Source: Drosophila persimilis
Lineage: Eukaryota; Arthropoda; Insecta; Diptera; Drosophilidae
Reading direction: 5' to 3'
Length of the DNA: 64,000 nucleotides
Assembly (NCBI RefSeq): GCF_003286085.1
Contig: NW_020825294.1
Span: 5,952,001 to 6,016,000 of the forward strand
The notes beneath the pieces are model-generated. The model was not told the origin of the DNA and did no database searches. It worked only from the letters and a program-made list of their open reading frames with translations. The position numbers were made by a program, and so were the translations under genes. Position 1 is the first letter of the stretch; the number at the start of each line of letters is the position of its first letter. Below are positions 1 through 9,227 of this stretch, one piece after another.

Positions 1-3000
1 GATTATCCTAGTACTTTATGGATATTTTTATAGGGATCTACATGGTTTTACATTAAATTTCTTGGATATATGGATGCATATGGTATTTATGTTCCTTATT
101 TCTAGAAATTATTACTTTTAAATATCCAACAATATATCGGCTTTCATCGGATTATTTGTATTATTTATATCTATGGATCTATTCTATAAAAAATGTCCCT
201 TCGAATTAGTCTTAACGTCCGCATTCCTGGACATAAAGTCCTGATTTCTGATACCTAATTCTATTTTTAAATCCTTTTCATTGCCCTTTTTTCCGGCTGT
301 TGCCAGCGCTTGTCTTTTTTCTGATTTCTGCTTTTTCCCACCACCAAAAAAAAAAATTGTTTTGGTTTTTTCATTTAATCTATAAATAACATTTTGCTTG
401 GTTTTTTTTTTTTATCAATTTCCTTTACCGAATGTTTAGCCCTAAGTGCAGACAACCCCTAACCCCCTCTCTTTCTGTTATTTTTCTCTTCCATTTCCAT
501 TAAATTGCCTTCCTTTAACGGCCTTATCCCTGAGTTCTGTCCCGAGAATTCTATTTCTGACTGTGTGTGTGATATCGTTTTCGGGGCTAATAACAAAGAT
601 ATCTCCTATAATAACAGAAGAAGAAACAACAACAAAAAAACACAACGAAGGAGTGGGGGATAGCCCACGCACACAACCTTGAACCTTGAACCCCCGTCGC
701 CGCCGCGTGGCACGGCCGCTCATTTCCGTTTGCGGGGACAAACAAAGGAAAAAAGATACGAGCAGGGACAGATACCACAGAAATGTCACAGAAAATCGTC
801 AATAAATGAAGAGAGGCTCTGCCCTGGAAAATCATCGTCACTTTCCTCGTTAGCCAAAAAGGGGGGGAGGGGGAAAGGTCAGTCAAATTCATTGGAAATG
901 CGAGAAAAAAACTAAAATCAAACAAAAGGAAACCAGCAGAATTTTAGACTAGAAAAAAAAGAAGAAATTTCTGCAAAAAAATGTTCTGTTCATTTATTTA
1001 TTCAAATCCGAATTTGATTCTGGATATTTTTTCTCTTTGCAGTCAGAGAAAAATGGCATTTTAAATATCAAATATGTTAAATATTAAATGATATATTCGG
1101 CTCTTGAATACAAACATAGAGGAATTAAATAGAATTTTGAATAAATTTAGTTTTAGAATTGGAATGTTTTTTAAATACGGCCTTAATCTGAATCAATTAA
1201 AAAAATATAATATATTAAATGAATATATAGAAAATTGTATTTAAAAATGAAAATATATGATTTGAATATGAATAATATCGACTTTGAATATAATAAAATA
1301 TTTTCATATTAATATATTAAATTAGTAGAAAATATATATATTTCGAAAGATAAAAATCTAAGTATGAAATATATATTTTTGTACATATAAAATGTATTTT
1401 CCTTTTTTTTTAATATAAAATGTAATTATTTTTTTTTTTAAATTTGAAATATAATTAGATGAAATATTTGTATAATTTATTATACATATATTATTGTCTA
1501 TATTTATGTTAATTTATGTATATTATTAATTTGGTATAAATGGTAAAATATTAGAGAAAACTCTTTCTTTTAACAATTTTCACTCCCTTTAAAAATATAT
1601 ATTATTATTTTGTAAATCTGAATGCAAATATTCAATTCTCGGGGTGTTCCCCACTTTCTTCCGAGCTCTGTATTCCCTCTGTGGCAGTACTTTCTCACCA
1701 AATTATAGGCCTGGTCAAACAAACAGAAAGTCATTAAATTGCGGAAATCGGGTCACCAAAAAAGACCCAAAGAAACCAAACACAAAAAAAAAAAAACAAA
1801 AAAAAAATAGCCCCACGGAGAAAATTACAACTAAATTGTGAATTTATTTTCATTTAATTGCGTCTAAAATTACAAAACATTTCAGCAGCAGCAGAGCAGA
1901 GGCAGTGTCTCAAGAAATTATACATTTTAATGTTTTTGTCCCTCTTTTTGTGGAGTGGAATGATGATATACCTACTCCTCCTCCTCCCCCCGGCCCGCTA
2001 ATCTTTTGTCTTCTTTTCTTCTGGGTTCCCCCACCCTCCGTACTCTTTTGTGGTCTCTTCTTTGAGATAATGATGATGATGTGACTCATTAACCTCAACG
2101 CATGACCCAAGCAAATTAGAACTACAACGAACTACACCGAAAAACTCCATTCAAAGATCTGGGAGCGAGAGAGAGAGAGAGACGTCACACCATTCCTTTA
2201 CACTAGGCAGCAAATGAATACGAAGCAAAGAGAACAAAGGGAGGCGAAGAGAAGTGTAAAATACTTAGAGAAGGAATATAATGGAAAGGGAATTTGTAAT
2301 TGAAGGAAGGAAAAGAAAGGAAAGGAATTTCTTATATCCAAACACAGGGCTCTTCGAAGAACGACCTCGAATCGAATGTATAACGTTTGAAGGGTATTTT
2401 TAATGATGAAAATGAAATTTTTGTTTGAGAAAATATTAAGAAAATATTAAGAGCGTTTTCCAGAAGCTCTTGGTCTACAAATTCTTCATTCGAATATAGT
2501 TTTATAAGTAAAAGTGCTCTGGGAGCACAATATGTGGATTTCTCATAGATTTATAGATCTTTTGGCATAAATTGCTATAAAATCCCAAGAGCCCAGGAGT
2601 CCAGAAAGTTTTTAGATCTTCTAAAGAGCCTTGAAAGCACAAATATGCATCTCTATATCCCATTAATCTATGGCCACATCCAGTATATTCTTTGTACCCA
2701 AAAAATACTCCATTCCATCAACAGTTTGTGCTTTAAAAATAAAAAACTAGTTAATTTCATGCTAATTTTCCTGCTAATTCCCCCTTAATTGATTCCCCAC
2801 CAAATAATTGCAAGATTATCCACACGAATATCGTTTTTGTAGCCGTGTGTAATCTTTTTTTGAAGCACTTTATGAATGGTATGGATGGTACACACATAAA
2901 TTTCTTTAGTGCGTCTGTCCGTCGGTCTCTGTCGCTTGTGTCGTTTGTCGTTTGTCGTCTGGCTGGGTCGTAAGTGTCTTTTTGAGGCCGACGGGTTTTA

Positions 3001-3331
3001 TTGCTGCTTTTGCTGCTGCTGTTGACTTTGCTGCTGAGTCATCATATTTTGCCGCTGCTGAGACTCGGTGCTCGGAGTTTCGTCGGTTCTTCGTTTTGAT
3101 GTTAGAAGAGGTTCACCCCTCAGCCCTAACCCCTAGCCCCCTCCCTGGAGACCGAAGTTCCAGTTCCAGTTTTACCAGCACTTAGAGCCTGCTGACATAT
3201 TTGCCTTTGTAAAACTTAATGTTCCAGATAAATGTTCCCCATCCCCAATGCCCGTCCCCATTCCCATTCCCATTCCCGTTTCTGTCTCTCTTTTGTGGTT
3301 TGTTGCTGCTTAAAGTTTCGCACAACCGCCG
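1..3331. other. Non-coding flank upstream of the retroelement
   Basis: I see no credible coding exon here. About 1000-1560 is very AT-rich, with many ATATT/AAATAT words. A 3' splice-like signal (pyrimidine tract ending TTTGCAG) ends at about 1042, but no exon follows it. A GA repeat lies at about 2167-2182, TGCTGC-type low complexity at 3000-3060, and a CCCATT repeat at about 3256-3278. The longest open frames are low-complexity chance frames. The stretch could be intronic or intergenic. Confidence 0.6.
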
Positions 3332-3335
3332 TGCA
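3332..3335. repeat. Target-site duplication TGCA, left copy
   Basis: TGCA directly precedes the AGTTA start of the left LTR, and the same four bases follow the AATT end of the right LTR at 11193-11196. A 4-bp duplication is usual for gypsy-group integrases. The inferred empty site reads CGTGCACG, a palindrome. Confidence 0.93.
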
Positions 3336-3867
3336 AGTTAACGTACCCAATTCCATTGAGCTCTTATACGAGTTGTAAACAATCTTTGGTTTTCCAAAAC
3401 GAAAACAATTTCAATCTTGGGCCTCCGCCTAATTGATTTCTAAGATGTACAATCTCAAGCGCCCCCGCCGCAATCCCATTCTTTGACACTCGCCTAAATG
3501 GAAAACCAATGTTTGCCCACACCCGGCTTCTCATAAACAATCTCACTCCCGGCTTTCTGCAGATCCTGCACTTTAGGCCTTTTACAGTTCTCTCTTTGGA
3601 TGACGAAATCTAATACTCGGGATGGCGAAATCAATTGAAATGTTTATAGAAAAACGATTCCCGAAAGGGATCAACGATGCAAAGATCAGAAAGTTCAAAG
3701 CAGTCTTGATCCAGCAGCGACACCGCAAAGTCTAGCTAAATATTAAGATCGCGCAATCCCTTGGCCCGGAATTCCTTTGTGACCCTCTACTTAAATCTAT
3801 ATCAGTGAAGTTCGAAGTAAAATAAAAACTTTTTAAAAACACAATCCGCTACCGCAGTTGTTTAATT
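3336..3867 (+). repeat. 5' long terminal repeat
   Basis: The 532-bp repeat begins AGTTAACGTACCC and ends GTTTAATT, offset by exactly 7,325 bp from the 3' copy. I found no difference between the copies by eye. It should carry the promoter and R/U5 regions. AATAAA lies at 3821-3826. An initiator-like GCAGTC near 3700-3704 has a DPE-like AGTCT about 28 bases downstream, but that assignment is weak. The terminal T at 3867 is shared with the primer-binding site, as in gypsy-type elements. Confidence 0.97.
3702..3733 (+). promoter_or_regulatory. Putative LTR initiator plus downstream promoter element
   Basis: A GCAGTC motif (A at 3702) resembles the Drosophila initiator TCAGTY. AGTCT at 3729-3733 matches four of five positions of the DPE consensus RGWYV at the expected +28 spacing. 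No TATA box is evident nearby. Drosophila LTR promoters of this group are often TATA-less Inr/DPE types, so the assignment is plausible but unproven. A TCAGTG at 3802-3807 is an alternative start. Confidence 0.25.
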
Positions 3868-3884
3868 GGCGCCCAACGTGGGGC
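3867..3884 (+). other. Primer-binding site, tRNA-Lys type
   Basis: TGGCGCCCAACGTGGGGC directly abuts the 5' LTR, overlapping its last T. This is the usual form of a site complementary to the 3' end of tRNA-Lys, as used by gypsy. It differs from the tRNA-Ser type (TGGCGCAGTCGG...) that I associate with 17.6, 297 and ZAM. It would prime minus-strand DNA synthesis. Confidence 0.9.
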
Positions 3885-4478
3885 GACGTTGTCTAAAAAG
3901 CACCGAATGATAAAAGTGTTGCGTCGTGCCGAAACCCGAAGGACAATTAATTAATGGAATAAATCCTTCAAAATTAAAAACGCGGAGTGACTGTGTGATA
4001 TAGATAAAAAAAAGTGAGATAAAAAGGAAACAAACCGGAGCTTAGGGTGTGCAAAAACAAATACAAATACAAATACAAATACAAATACAAATACAAATAC
4101 AAATACAACGCAAAATACAAATAAAACAAAAAGCTAATCAAGGCAATTCGTAAATACAAAAAAAACCAAAGAAACCCAAAGTTTTTAAAAAAACAAAACC
4201 AACAAAACCGACAAAACCAAAATACAAAGAAAGTGAAACGATCAGCGAAGCCAAAGAAGGAAGACCCCCAGAAGACCCAGCTGAGCAAAGAAATTTAAGA
4301 AGGAAGACCCGTTCGAAGATCTGCCAAACTAAGAAGGACGACCCCTACCGGATATTTCGTGAGCAAGAGTTGTATTAATAAATATATAAGTTCAATTAGG
4401 ATATATAAGATTATAAAAACTAACATATAAGAAAAATTAAAAGTGGATCAGCTAACTTTAGATTTTGAAAAACTAAAA
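3885..4478 (+). other. Retroelement 5' leader
   Basis: This A-rich untranslated leader lies between the primer site and gag. It contains an (AAATAC)8 array and three spaced copies of a GAAGGAMGACCC motif at about 4257, 4301 and 4334. Possible splice donors for an env subgenomic RNA are AAA|GTGAGA at about 4014 and TTC|GTGAGC at about 4359; neither is decisive. No insulator-type TGCATA clusters like those in gypsy were noticed. Confidence 0.8.
4059..4106 (+). repeat. (AAATAC)8 tandem repeat in the leader
   Basis: Eight uninterrupted 6-bp units lie in the untranslated leader, about 190 bp after the primer site. The array is an obvious site for copy-number variation between element copies. Its A/C-rich, U-poor RNA would be unstructured. 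No function can be assigned from sequence alone. Confidence 0.95.
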
Positions 4479-5687
4479 ATGATTAACTCTCAAGCAAGGA
4501 CCGATCTCACAGCAGATCTGGTCAAACAATTGATAGCACTTCAAATTTCACAAGTACAAGAGCAAATTGTAAATTTAAAACAACAAATAGAAACTAAATC
4601 CGATCAGGTATCGGATTATCAGGCAGAAACAATAGACGAGACAATAAGAGACGACACCACATTGAAGGTAATAGAATCCCTACCAATTTTTAATGGTGGA
4701 TTAAACCAATATGTAGGATGGAGGGAAGCTGCAGAAACTGCAGTGAAGTTATATAAGAAAGGAAGTAAGCAATATTATATTGCATTAACAATTTTGAGAA
4801 ACAAAATAACAGGACCAGCACATGACGCACTGACCAACCACGGGACAGTTCTAAATTTTGATGCCATACTTTCACGGCTTGACTTTGTTTACAGTGACAA
4901 GAGACCTATTTACATAATAGAACAGGAATTAAGCGTTCTCCGACAAGGGAACCTTTCAATTATAGATTTCTATAACGAGGTTAACAAGAAAATGACCTTG
5001 TTAATAAATAAGACAATAATGACTCACGGAAAGGACAGTGAGATCACCAAGGAATCAAATAAAAAAATTAGAGACAATGCCTTACGCATTTTTGTCACTG
5101 GCCTAAACGGCGGCATTGCTGAAATCCTATTTTCATTGAATCCCCCAGATTTACCGAATGCCTTAGCAAAGGTACAGGAATTGCAATCTAATAACATTCG
5201 GGCCCAATTTGCCTACCAATTCAGCGGTCCCAGAAATTCAGGGAATAATAATTTTAATACCTTAAGATTCAACCAACGACAACCTAGGACTAACAGTTCA
5301 CCATTCGACCAAAAAAGGGATTTGCAGAGGAATAACATGTCTTGGGGACAACCCTATTTCTTGGGTAATAGACAACAAAATCAGGCCCCAGAACCAATGG
5401 AGGTAGACGAATCTATACAAATCCGGAACCGACAGAACAGCAATCAATTCAGGGGAAATAATAACAATAGAAATTATCGGGAGAATACTAACGGTTATTT
5501 TAGGAGAAATAATAACAATTATAGCCAAGCCCAGCATTTTAGGGCAAACGTAGTCCCGAATAATCAGTCTAACGACAATCCAGCGCAGAAACGAAAACTA
5601 AACGAAATGTCGGAACAACCGGCTAATAAAGCAATGAGGATAAATAACATTGAGGAGGATCATTTTTTAGATCAGCCCCCGAAGTAG
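4479..5687 (+). CDS. gag: Gag polyprotein of the retroelement
   Basis: This encodes the structural protein that assembles the particle around element RNA in the cytoplasm. From the AUG at 4479 it is 402 residues. The frame is open 36 bases further upstream to a GTG at 4443 (414 residues), after a stop at 4428. An N-terminal helical, heptad-like stretch (residues ~10-45) precedes a capsid-like domain (~60-240) with the LPIFNGGLNQYVGW segment typical of errantivirus Gag. The C-terminal third is rich in Asn, Arg and Gln, with FRGNNNNRN-like blocks and a basic QKRKLNE patch near the end. The protein contains no cysteine, so the CCHC knuckle is absent; the Arg-rich tail presumably binds RNA. The last 25 bases overlap the pol frame at a slippery heptamer. 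Domain identity is well supported; the exact start is not. Confidence 0.93.
   Translation: MINSQARTDLTADLVKQLIALQISQVQEQIVNLKQQIETKSDQVSDYQAETIDETIRDDTTLKVIESLPIFNGGLNQYVGWREAAETAVKLYKKGSKQYYIALTILRNKITGPAHDALTNHGTVLNFDAILSRLDFVYSDKRPIYIIEQELSVLRQGNLSIIDFYNEVNKKMTLLINKTIMTHGKDSEITKESNKKIRDNALRIFVTGLNGGIAEILFSLNPPDLPNALAKVQELQSNNIRAQFAYQFSGPRNSGNNNFNTLRFNQRQPRTNSSPFDQKRDLQRNNMSWGQPYFLGNRQQNQAPEPMEVDESIQIRNRQNSNQFRGNNNNRNYRENTNGYFRRNNNNYSQAQHFRANVVPNNQSNDNPAQKRKLNEMSEQPANKAMRINNIEEDHFLDQPPK
5663..5669 (+). promoter_or_regulatory. Probable -1 ribosomal frameshift heptamer U UUU UUA
   Basis: In the gag frame the codons read CAT TTT TTA GAT, giving the canonical X XXY YYZ heptamer T TTT TTA. The gag stop (TAG, 5685-5687) lies 16 bases downstream. 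The pol frame is exactly -1 to gag and is open from 5654. A short hairpin is possible 14 bases on (GTAGG at 5684-5688 with CCTAC at 5694-5698), further away than the usual 5-9 bases and weak. The heptamer has the same sequence as the HIV-1 gag-pol site. Confidence 0.8.
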
Positions 5688-8600
5688 GTCTGCCCTACCT
5701 AAAAAGAGTAGACAAAAAAATAAACAGAGAATTAAAAGTTTTGATAGATACGGGAGCAACTTCCTGTTATATAAAAAAAGGAATTTACGACAATAAAAAT
5801 GAATTACCAATCTATAAGAAAGTTGCTACAGTGAATGGGTTTTCAATAATTAAATATTTCCATAATATAACAATTTTCAACACAAAGCAAGTGTTTTATG
5901 AAATAGATGGAATGGAGGCAGATTTACTAATAGGATTTAACCTATTAAAGAAAATCGGAGCGGTTATTGATACAGGAAAGGGGACTTTAAGTTATAAAGA
6001 CAATGAGGAGAAACTAATATATGACGAGGTCCTTTCTTTAAACAAATTAACCTTTATAGAAGGAAAAACCATCCTTCCGTTGAAGGAATATATAATAAAA
6101 AAATATTTTGAAGAAGAAAAAGAAATGAAAAGCGATTCAGTAAAGGTAGAAGGAAGTTTATATAGCTTGGGATCAAAAAATCCTGAGCACGCCGACGAAG
6201 AATTATCCGTCAATAGTTTGGGATTCAAATATCCTGAGCCCGCCGTCGTTGAATTATCCGACATCCAAAGTTTTAATAGTTTGGGATTAAAATATCCTGA
6301 GCACGCCGTCGTTGAATTATCCGACACTAAAAGTTCGAATAGTTTGGGATTAAAGAATCCTGAACACGCCGTCGTTGAATTATCCGACAATAAACAATTT
6401 AAAAGTTTGGGATGCAAAAATCCTGAACGCGCCGTCGTAGAAATATCCGACATTCAAAATTATGCAAATTCTGAATTGAAAAAAATGAAATTGTATAACA
6501 CAATAACCTACAAAGAGGACAATTTAGAAAATCTCAGAGAGAAAATGGTATCTATCATCGAAGAAGACCATGCCAATATAAATTTACAGTTACCGTTCAG
6601 AACGGATATAAAAGGAGAGATTAACACTGAACACGATAGACCGGTATATGGCAAGCAGTATCCATACGCTTATTCGGTTAACGATTTCGTTAATAACGAA
6701 ATAAGTAAAATGTTAGATGAAGGTATAATCAGACCTAGTAAAAGCCCATATAATTCACCGGTAATAGTAGTACCAAAGAAGGGAGTAAATGAGGACGGAA
6801 CTCCTAAGCATAGATTAGTAATAGACTTTAAGAAACTTAATGAAAACACTATACCGGATAGATACCCTATGCAAGATCCTTCAGTAATCCTTGCCAATTT
6901 AGGTAAAGCGAAATATTTCTCGGCCATTGACTTAGAGTCAGGTTTCTATCAGATTTTAATGAGGGAATCAGATATTGAAAAAACATCTTTTTCCATAAAT
7001 AACGGCAAATATGAATTTCTAAGAATGCCTATGGGATTGACGAACGCTCCCAGAATTTTCCAAAGGGCAATGGACGATATACTTAGAGAACAAGTTGGGA
7101 AAACTTGTCACGTTTATATGGACGATATAATAATATTTTCAAAAACTATAGAACAACATTATAAAGATCTAATTCATATAATTCAGATATTGCAAAACGC
7201 TAACATGAAAATTTCACTTGAAAAGTCTAAATTCTTTCAATTGGAAACCAAATTTCTGGGATACATTGTTTCCCAAAATATCATTAAAACAGATCCAGAC
7301 AAAATCTCCACAATACAAAACTATCCAATTCCTAAAAATATCAGAGAGCTACGTAGCTTCTTAGGACTAACAGGGTATTACAGAAAATTTGTCCGAAATT
7401 ATGCCACAATTGCCAAACCTTTAACAAAATATCTGAGCGGAGTAAATGGGAAAGTTTCACGAAGGGCATCCAAGAAAGCATTAATACAGCTGGATGAACC
7501 AGCAATTGGAGCATTTAATAATTTAAAGGACAGTTTAATAGCACATATTGAATTAGTACAACCAGATTACAATAAAAAATTCACATTAACCACAGATGCA
7601 TCGGACATAGCAATAGGTGCAGTTTTGTCGCAAGATGGGAATCCCATAACATTTATTTCTAAAACTTTAAGTAAAACCGAGCAATTATATGCTACTAATA
7701 AAAAAGAATTATTAGCTATTGTATGGGCATTAAAAAATTTGCGAAATTATTTATACGGAGTGAGTGGAATTGAAATACATACAGATCACCAACCTTTGTC
7801 CTTTGCAATGTCGCAAAAAAATCCAAATGTTGAAATGAAACGTTGGTATTACTTCATAGAAAGTTTCACACCAAAAATCATTTATAAGCCAGGCTCAACT
7901 AACGTAGTAGCGGACGCGTTATCTCGGATTAAAATAAATCATATGACAGATAGTGATGTCGACCAGACAGAATCAGAATCAGACATAAATACTCAGCATT
8001 CAGCAGAGAGTAGTTTCGAAAACGTCATTCAAGAGACTAGCAAGCCTCTAAACCAATTTAAACAGCAGCTACTATTAGCGCAAGGGAGATTCACAGTTCA
8101 TGAGTTAGTAAGAGTTTATGAAAATACCCGACATATTATTGAATTTGATACGGTTGACAATCTGCTAATCATTTTAAAAGAATTTATTCAGCCTCACTTA
8201 ACCACAGGAATACACTGCACTTTAGAAGATTTATACCTTATCCAAAATAAGCTAAAGGAAAACTTCATAAATAAATTTCTCTTCACAAGAAAGTTCCTCC
8301 AAGATGTAGTAAATTCAGAAGATAAAGCTATAATTATAGAAGAAACACATTGCAGAGCCCATAGAGGACTAGACGAAAATTACAAACAAATAACTAAGCT
8401 GTATTATTGGCCAAACCTGCACAAAAAATTAAAAGAATATATAAAAAATTGTGAGATCTGTAACAAAAACAAATATCGGAGACACCCTGTAAAAATTCCA
8501 ATTGGGGAAGCTCCCATTCCAGCAAAAGAAGGAGATCAATTACACTTAGACATATACTATGCCCAAAACCTAACATTCATAACTTGTATAGATTCTTATT

Positions 8601-9211
8601 CCAAATACTTGGTGGTCAAGGAAATTCAAAGTAAATTAAACATTGAAAATAAGGTAATGGAAATTTTACAACACTTTCCGTTAGCAACATCATTAATGAC
8701 TGACAACGAACCAAGCTTTACTTCAGCACAATTTAGATCATTCATACAAAGAAGTAACTTAACTATTTATTATGCTGATCCCAGACACAGCACCTCAAAT
8801 GGTCAGGTAGAAAGGGTACATTCCACACTAACAGAAATAGCGCGGTGCATCAAGGATGAACTAAATCTAACAGATTATTCAGAAATAATAATAAGGGCGG
8901 CACTGAAATATAACCTGACGATACATTCAACGACCAATCAAATGCCATATGACATATTGTATAACAAAATAGAACACAAACATAATCCAATATTACTTAA
9001 GGAAGCTCAGACCAAAATGCTTAAGATACATAACAAAGATAGAAGAGAAAAAGATTATAAAATAGGAGAAGTAGTCTATGAAAAGAAATTCGGGGAAAGA
9101 AATAAACTTCAATCCCGATACAAAAAGCAGGTAGTTAAGGAAAATCGACCGAATAAAATTATAATCAACAATAGAAACAGAATTATACATAAAGATAACA
9201 TCAAATATTAA
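5663..9211 (+). CDS. pol: Pol polyprotein: protease, reverse transcriptase, RNase H, integrase
   Basis: Pol is expressed as a Gag-Pol fusion after the -1 shift; residue numbers here count from the internal Met at 5741 (1,156 residues). The aspartic protease shows DTGA at residues 3-6. A five-copy 21-residue repeat spans 142-243. Reverse transcriptase (about 285-480) has the FSAIDLESG catalytic Asp (397) and YMDD (459-462). RNase H has Asp619, Glu656, Asp681 and Asp725. Integrase has the H-H-C-C zinc site (His870, His874, Cys904, Cys907) and the D,D-E triad (Asp937, Asp988, Glu1024). All catalytic residues expected for activity are visible and no stop interrupts the frame, so the enzyme set looks functional. 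The stop is at 9209-9211, just before the env acceptor. The protease-RT-RH-IN order is that of the Ty3/gypsy superfamily. Confidence 0.95.
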   Translation, partial: FFRSAPEVGLPYLKRVDKKINRELKVLIDTGATSCYIKKGIYDNKNELPIYKKVATVNGFSIIKYFHNITIFNTKQVFYEIDGMEADLLIGFNLLKKIGAVIDTGKGTLSYKDNEEKLIYDEVLSLNKLTFIEGKTILPLKEYIIKKYFEEEKEMKSDSVKVEGSLYSLGSKNPEHADEELSVNSLGFKYPEPAVVELSDIQSFNSLGLKYPEHAVVELSDTKSSNSLGLKNPEHAVVELSDNKQFKSLGCKNPERAVVEISDIQNYANSELKKMKLYNTITYKEDNLENLREKMVSIIEEDHANINLQLPFRTDIKGEINTEHDRPVYGKQYPYAYSVNDFVNNEISKMLDEGIIRPSKSPYNSPVIVVPKKGVNEDGTPKHRLVIDFKKLNENTIPDRYPMQDPSVILANLGKAKYFSAIDLESGFYQILMRESDIEKTSFSINNGKYEFLRMPMGLTNAPRIFQRAMDDILREQVGKTCHVYMDDIIIFSKTIEQHYKDLIHIIQILQNANMKISLEKSKFFQLETKFLGYIVSQNIIKTDPDKISTIQNYPIPKNIRELRSFLGLTGYYRKFVRNYATIAKPLTKYLSGVNGKVSRRASKKALIQLDEPAIGAFNNLKDSLIAHIELVQPDYNKKFTLTTDASDIAIGAVLSQDGNPITFISKTLSKTEQLYATNKKELLAIVWALKNLRNYLYGVSGIEIHTDHQPLSFAMSQKNPNVEMKRWYYFIESFTPKIIYKPGSTNVVADALSRIKINHMTDSDVDQTESESDINTQHSAESSFENVIQETSKPLNQFKQQLLLAQGRFTVHELVRVYENTRHIIEFDTVDNLLIILKEFIQPHLTTGIHCTLEDLYLIQNKLKENFINKFLFTRKFLQDVVNSEDKAIIIEETHCRAHRGLDENYKQITKLYYWPNLHKKLKEYIKNCEICNKNKYRRHPVKIPIGEAPIPAKEGDQLHLDIYYAQNLTFITCIDSYSKYLVVKEIQSKLNIENKVMEILQHFPLATSLMTDNEPSFTSAQFRSFIQRSNLTIYYADPRHSTSNGQVERVHSTLTEIARCIKDELNLTDYSEIIIRAALKYNLTIHSTTNQMPYDILYNKIEHKHNPILLKEAQTKMLKIHNKDRREKDYKIGEVVYEKKFGERNKLQSRYKKQVVKENRPNKIIINNRNRIIHKDNIKY
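6164..6469 (+). repeat. In-frame 5-copy tandem repeat between protease and RT
   Basis: Four near-regular 63-bp units plus a shorter first unit (51 bp) encode repeats of the form SLGxKxPEHAVVELSD followed by a variable 5-residue tail. The first copy lacks the tail and ends EELSVN; the fifth begins at residue 222 of Pol. The units keep frame and conserve the GCCGTCGTTGAATTATCCGA core while drifting in the tail, which points to expansion by duplication with selection for an open frame. The repeats form an acidic linker upstream of the RT domain. I know of no standard domain with this sequence. Confidence 0.93.
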
Positions 9212-9212
9212 A

Positions 9213-9224
9213 TATTTTTTCCAG
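9213..9224 (+). other. Splice acceptor for env mRNA
   Basis: A pyrimidine-rich tract ending TTTTTTCCAG places the AG at 9223-9224, four bases before the env ATG and two bases after the pol stop. In errantiviruses Env is made from a spliced subgenomic RNA, and this acceptor fits that. The donor would lie in the leader or early gag. Confidence 0.7.
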
Positions 9225-9227
9225 AAA

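Noticed and set aside
1022-1045. Strong-looking 3' splice site ending at 1042
   Set aside because: No exon-like sequence or donor follows; AT-rich repeats continue directly.
3364-3546. 60-residue frame antisense in both LTRs
   Set aside because: Identical because the LTRs are identical; it lies antisense in control sequence with no domain.
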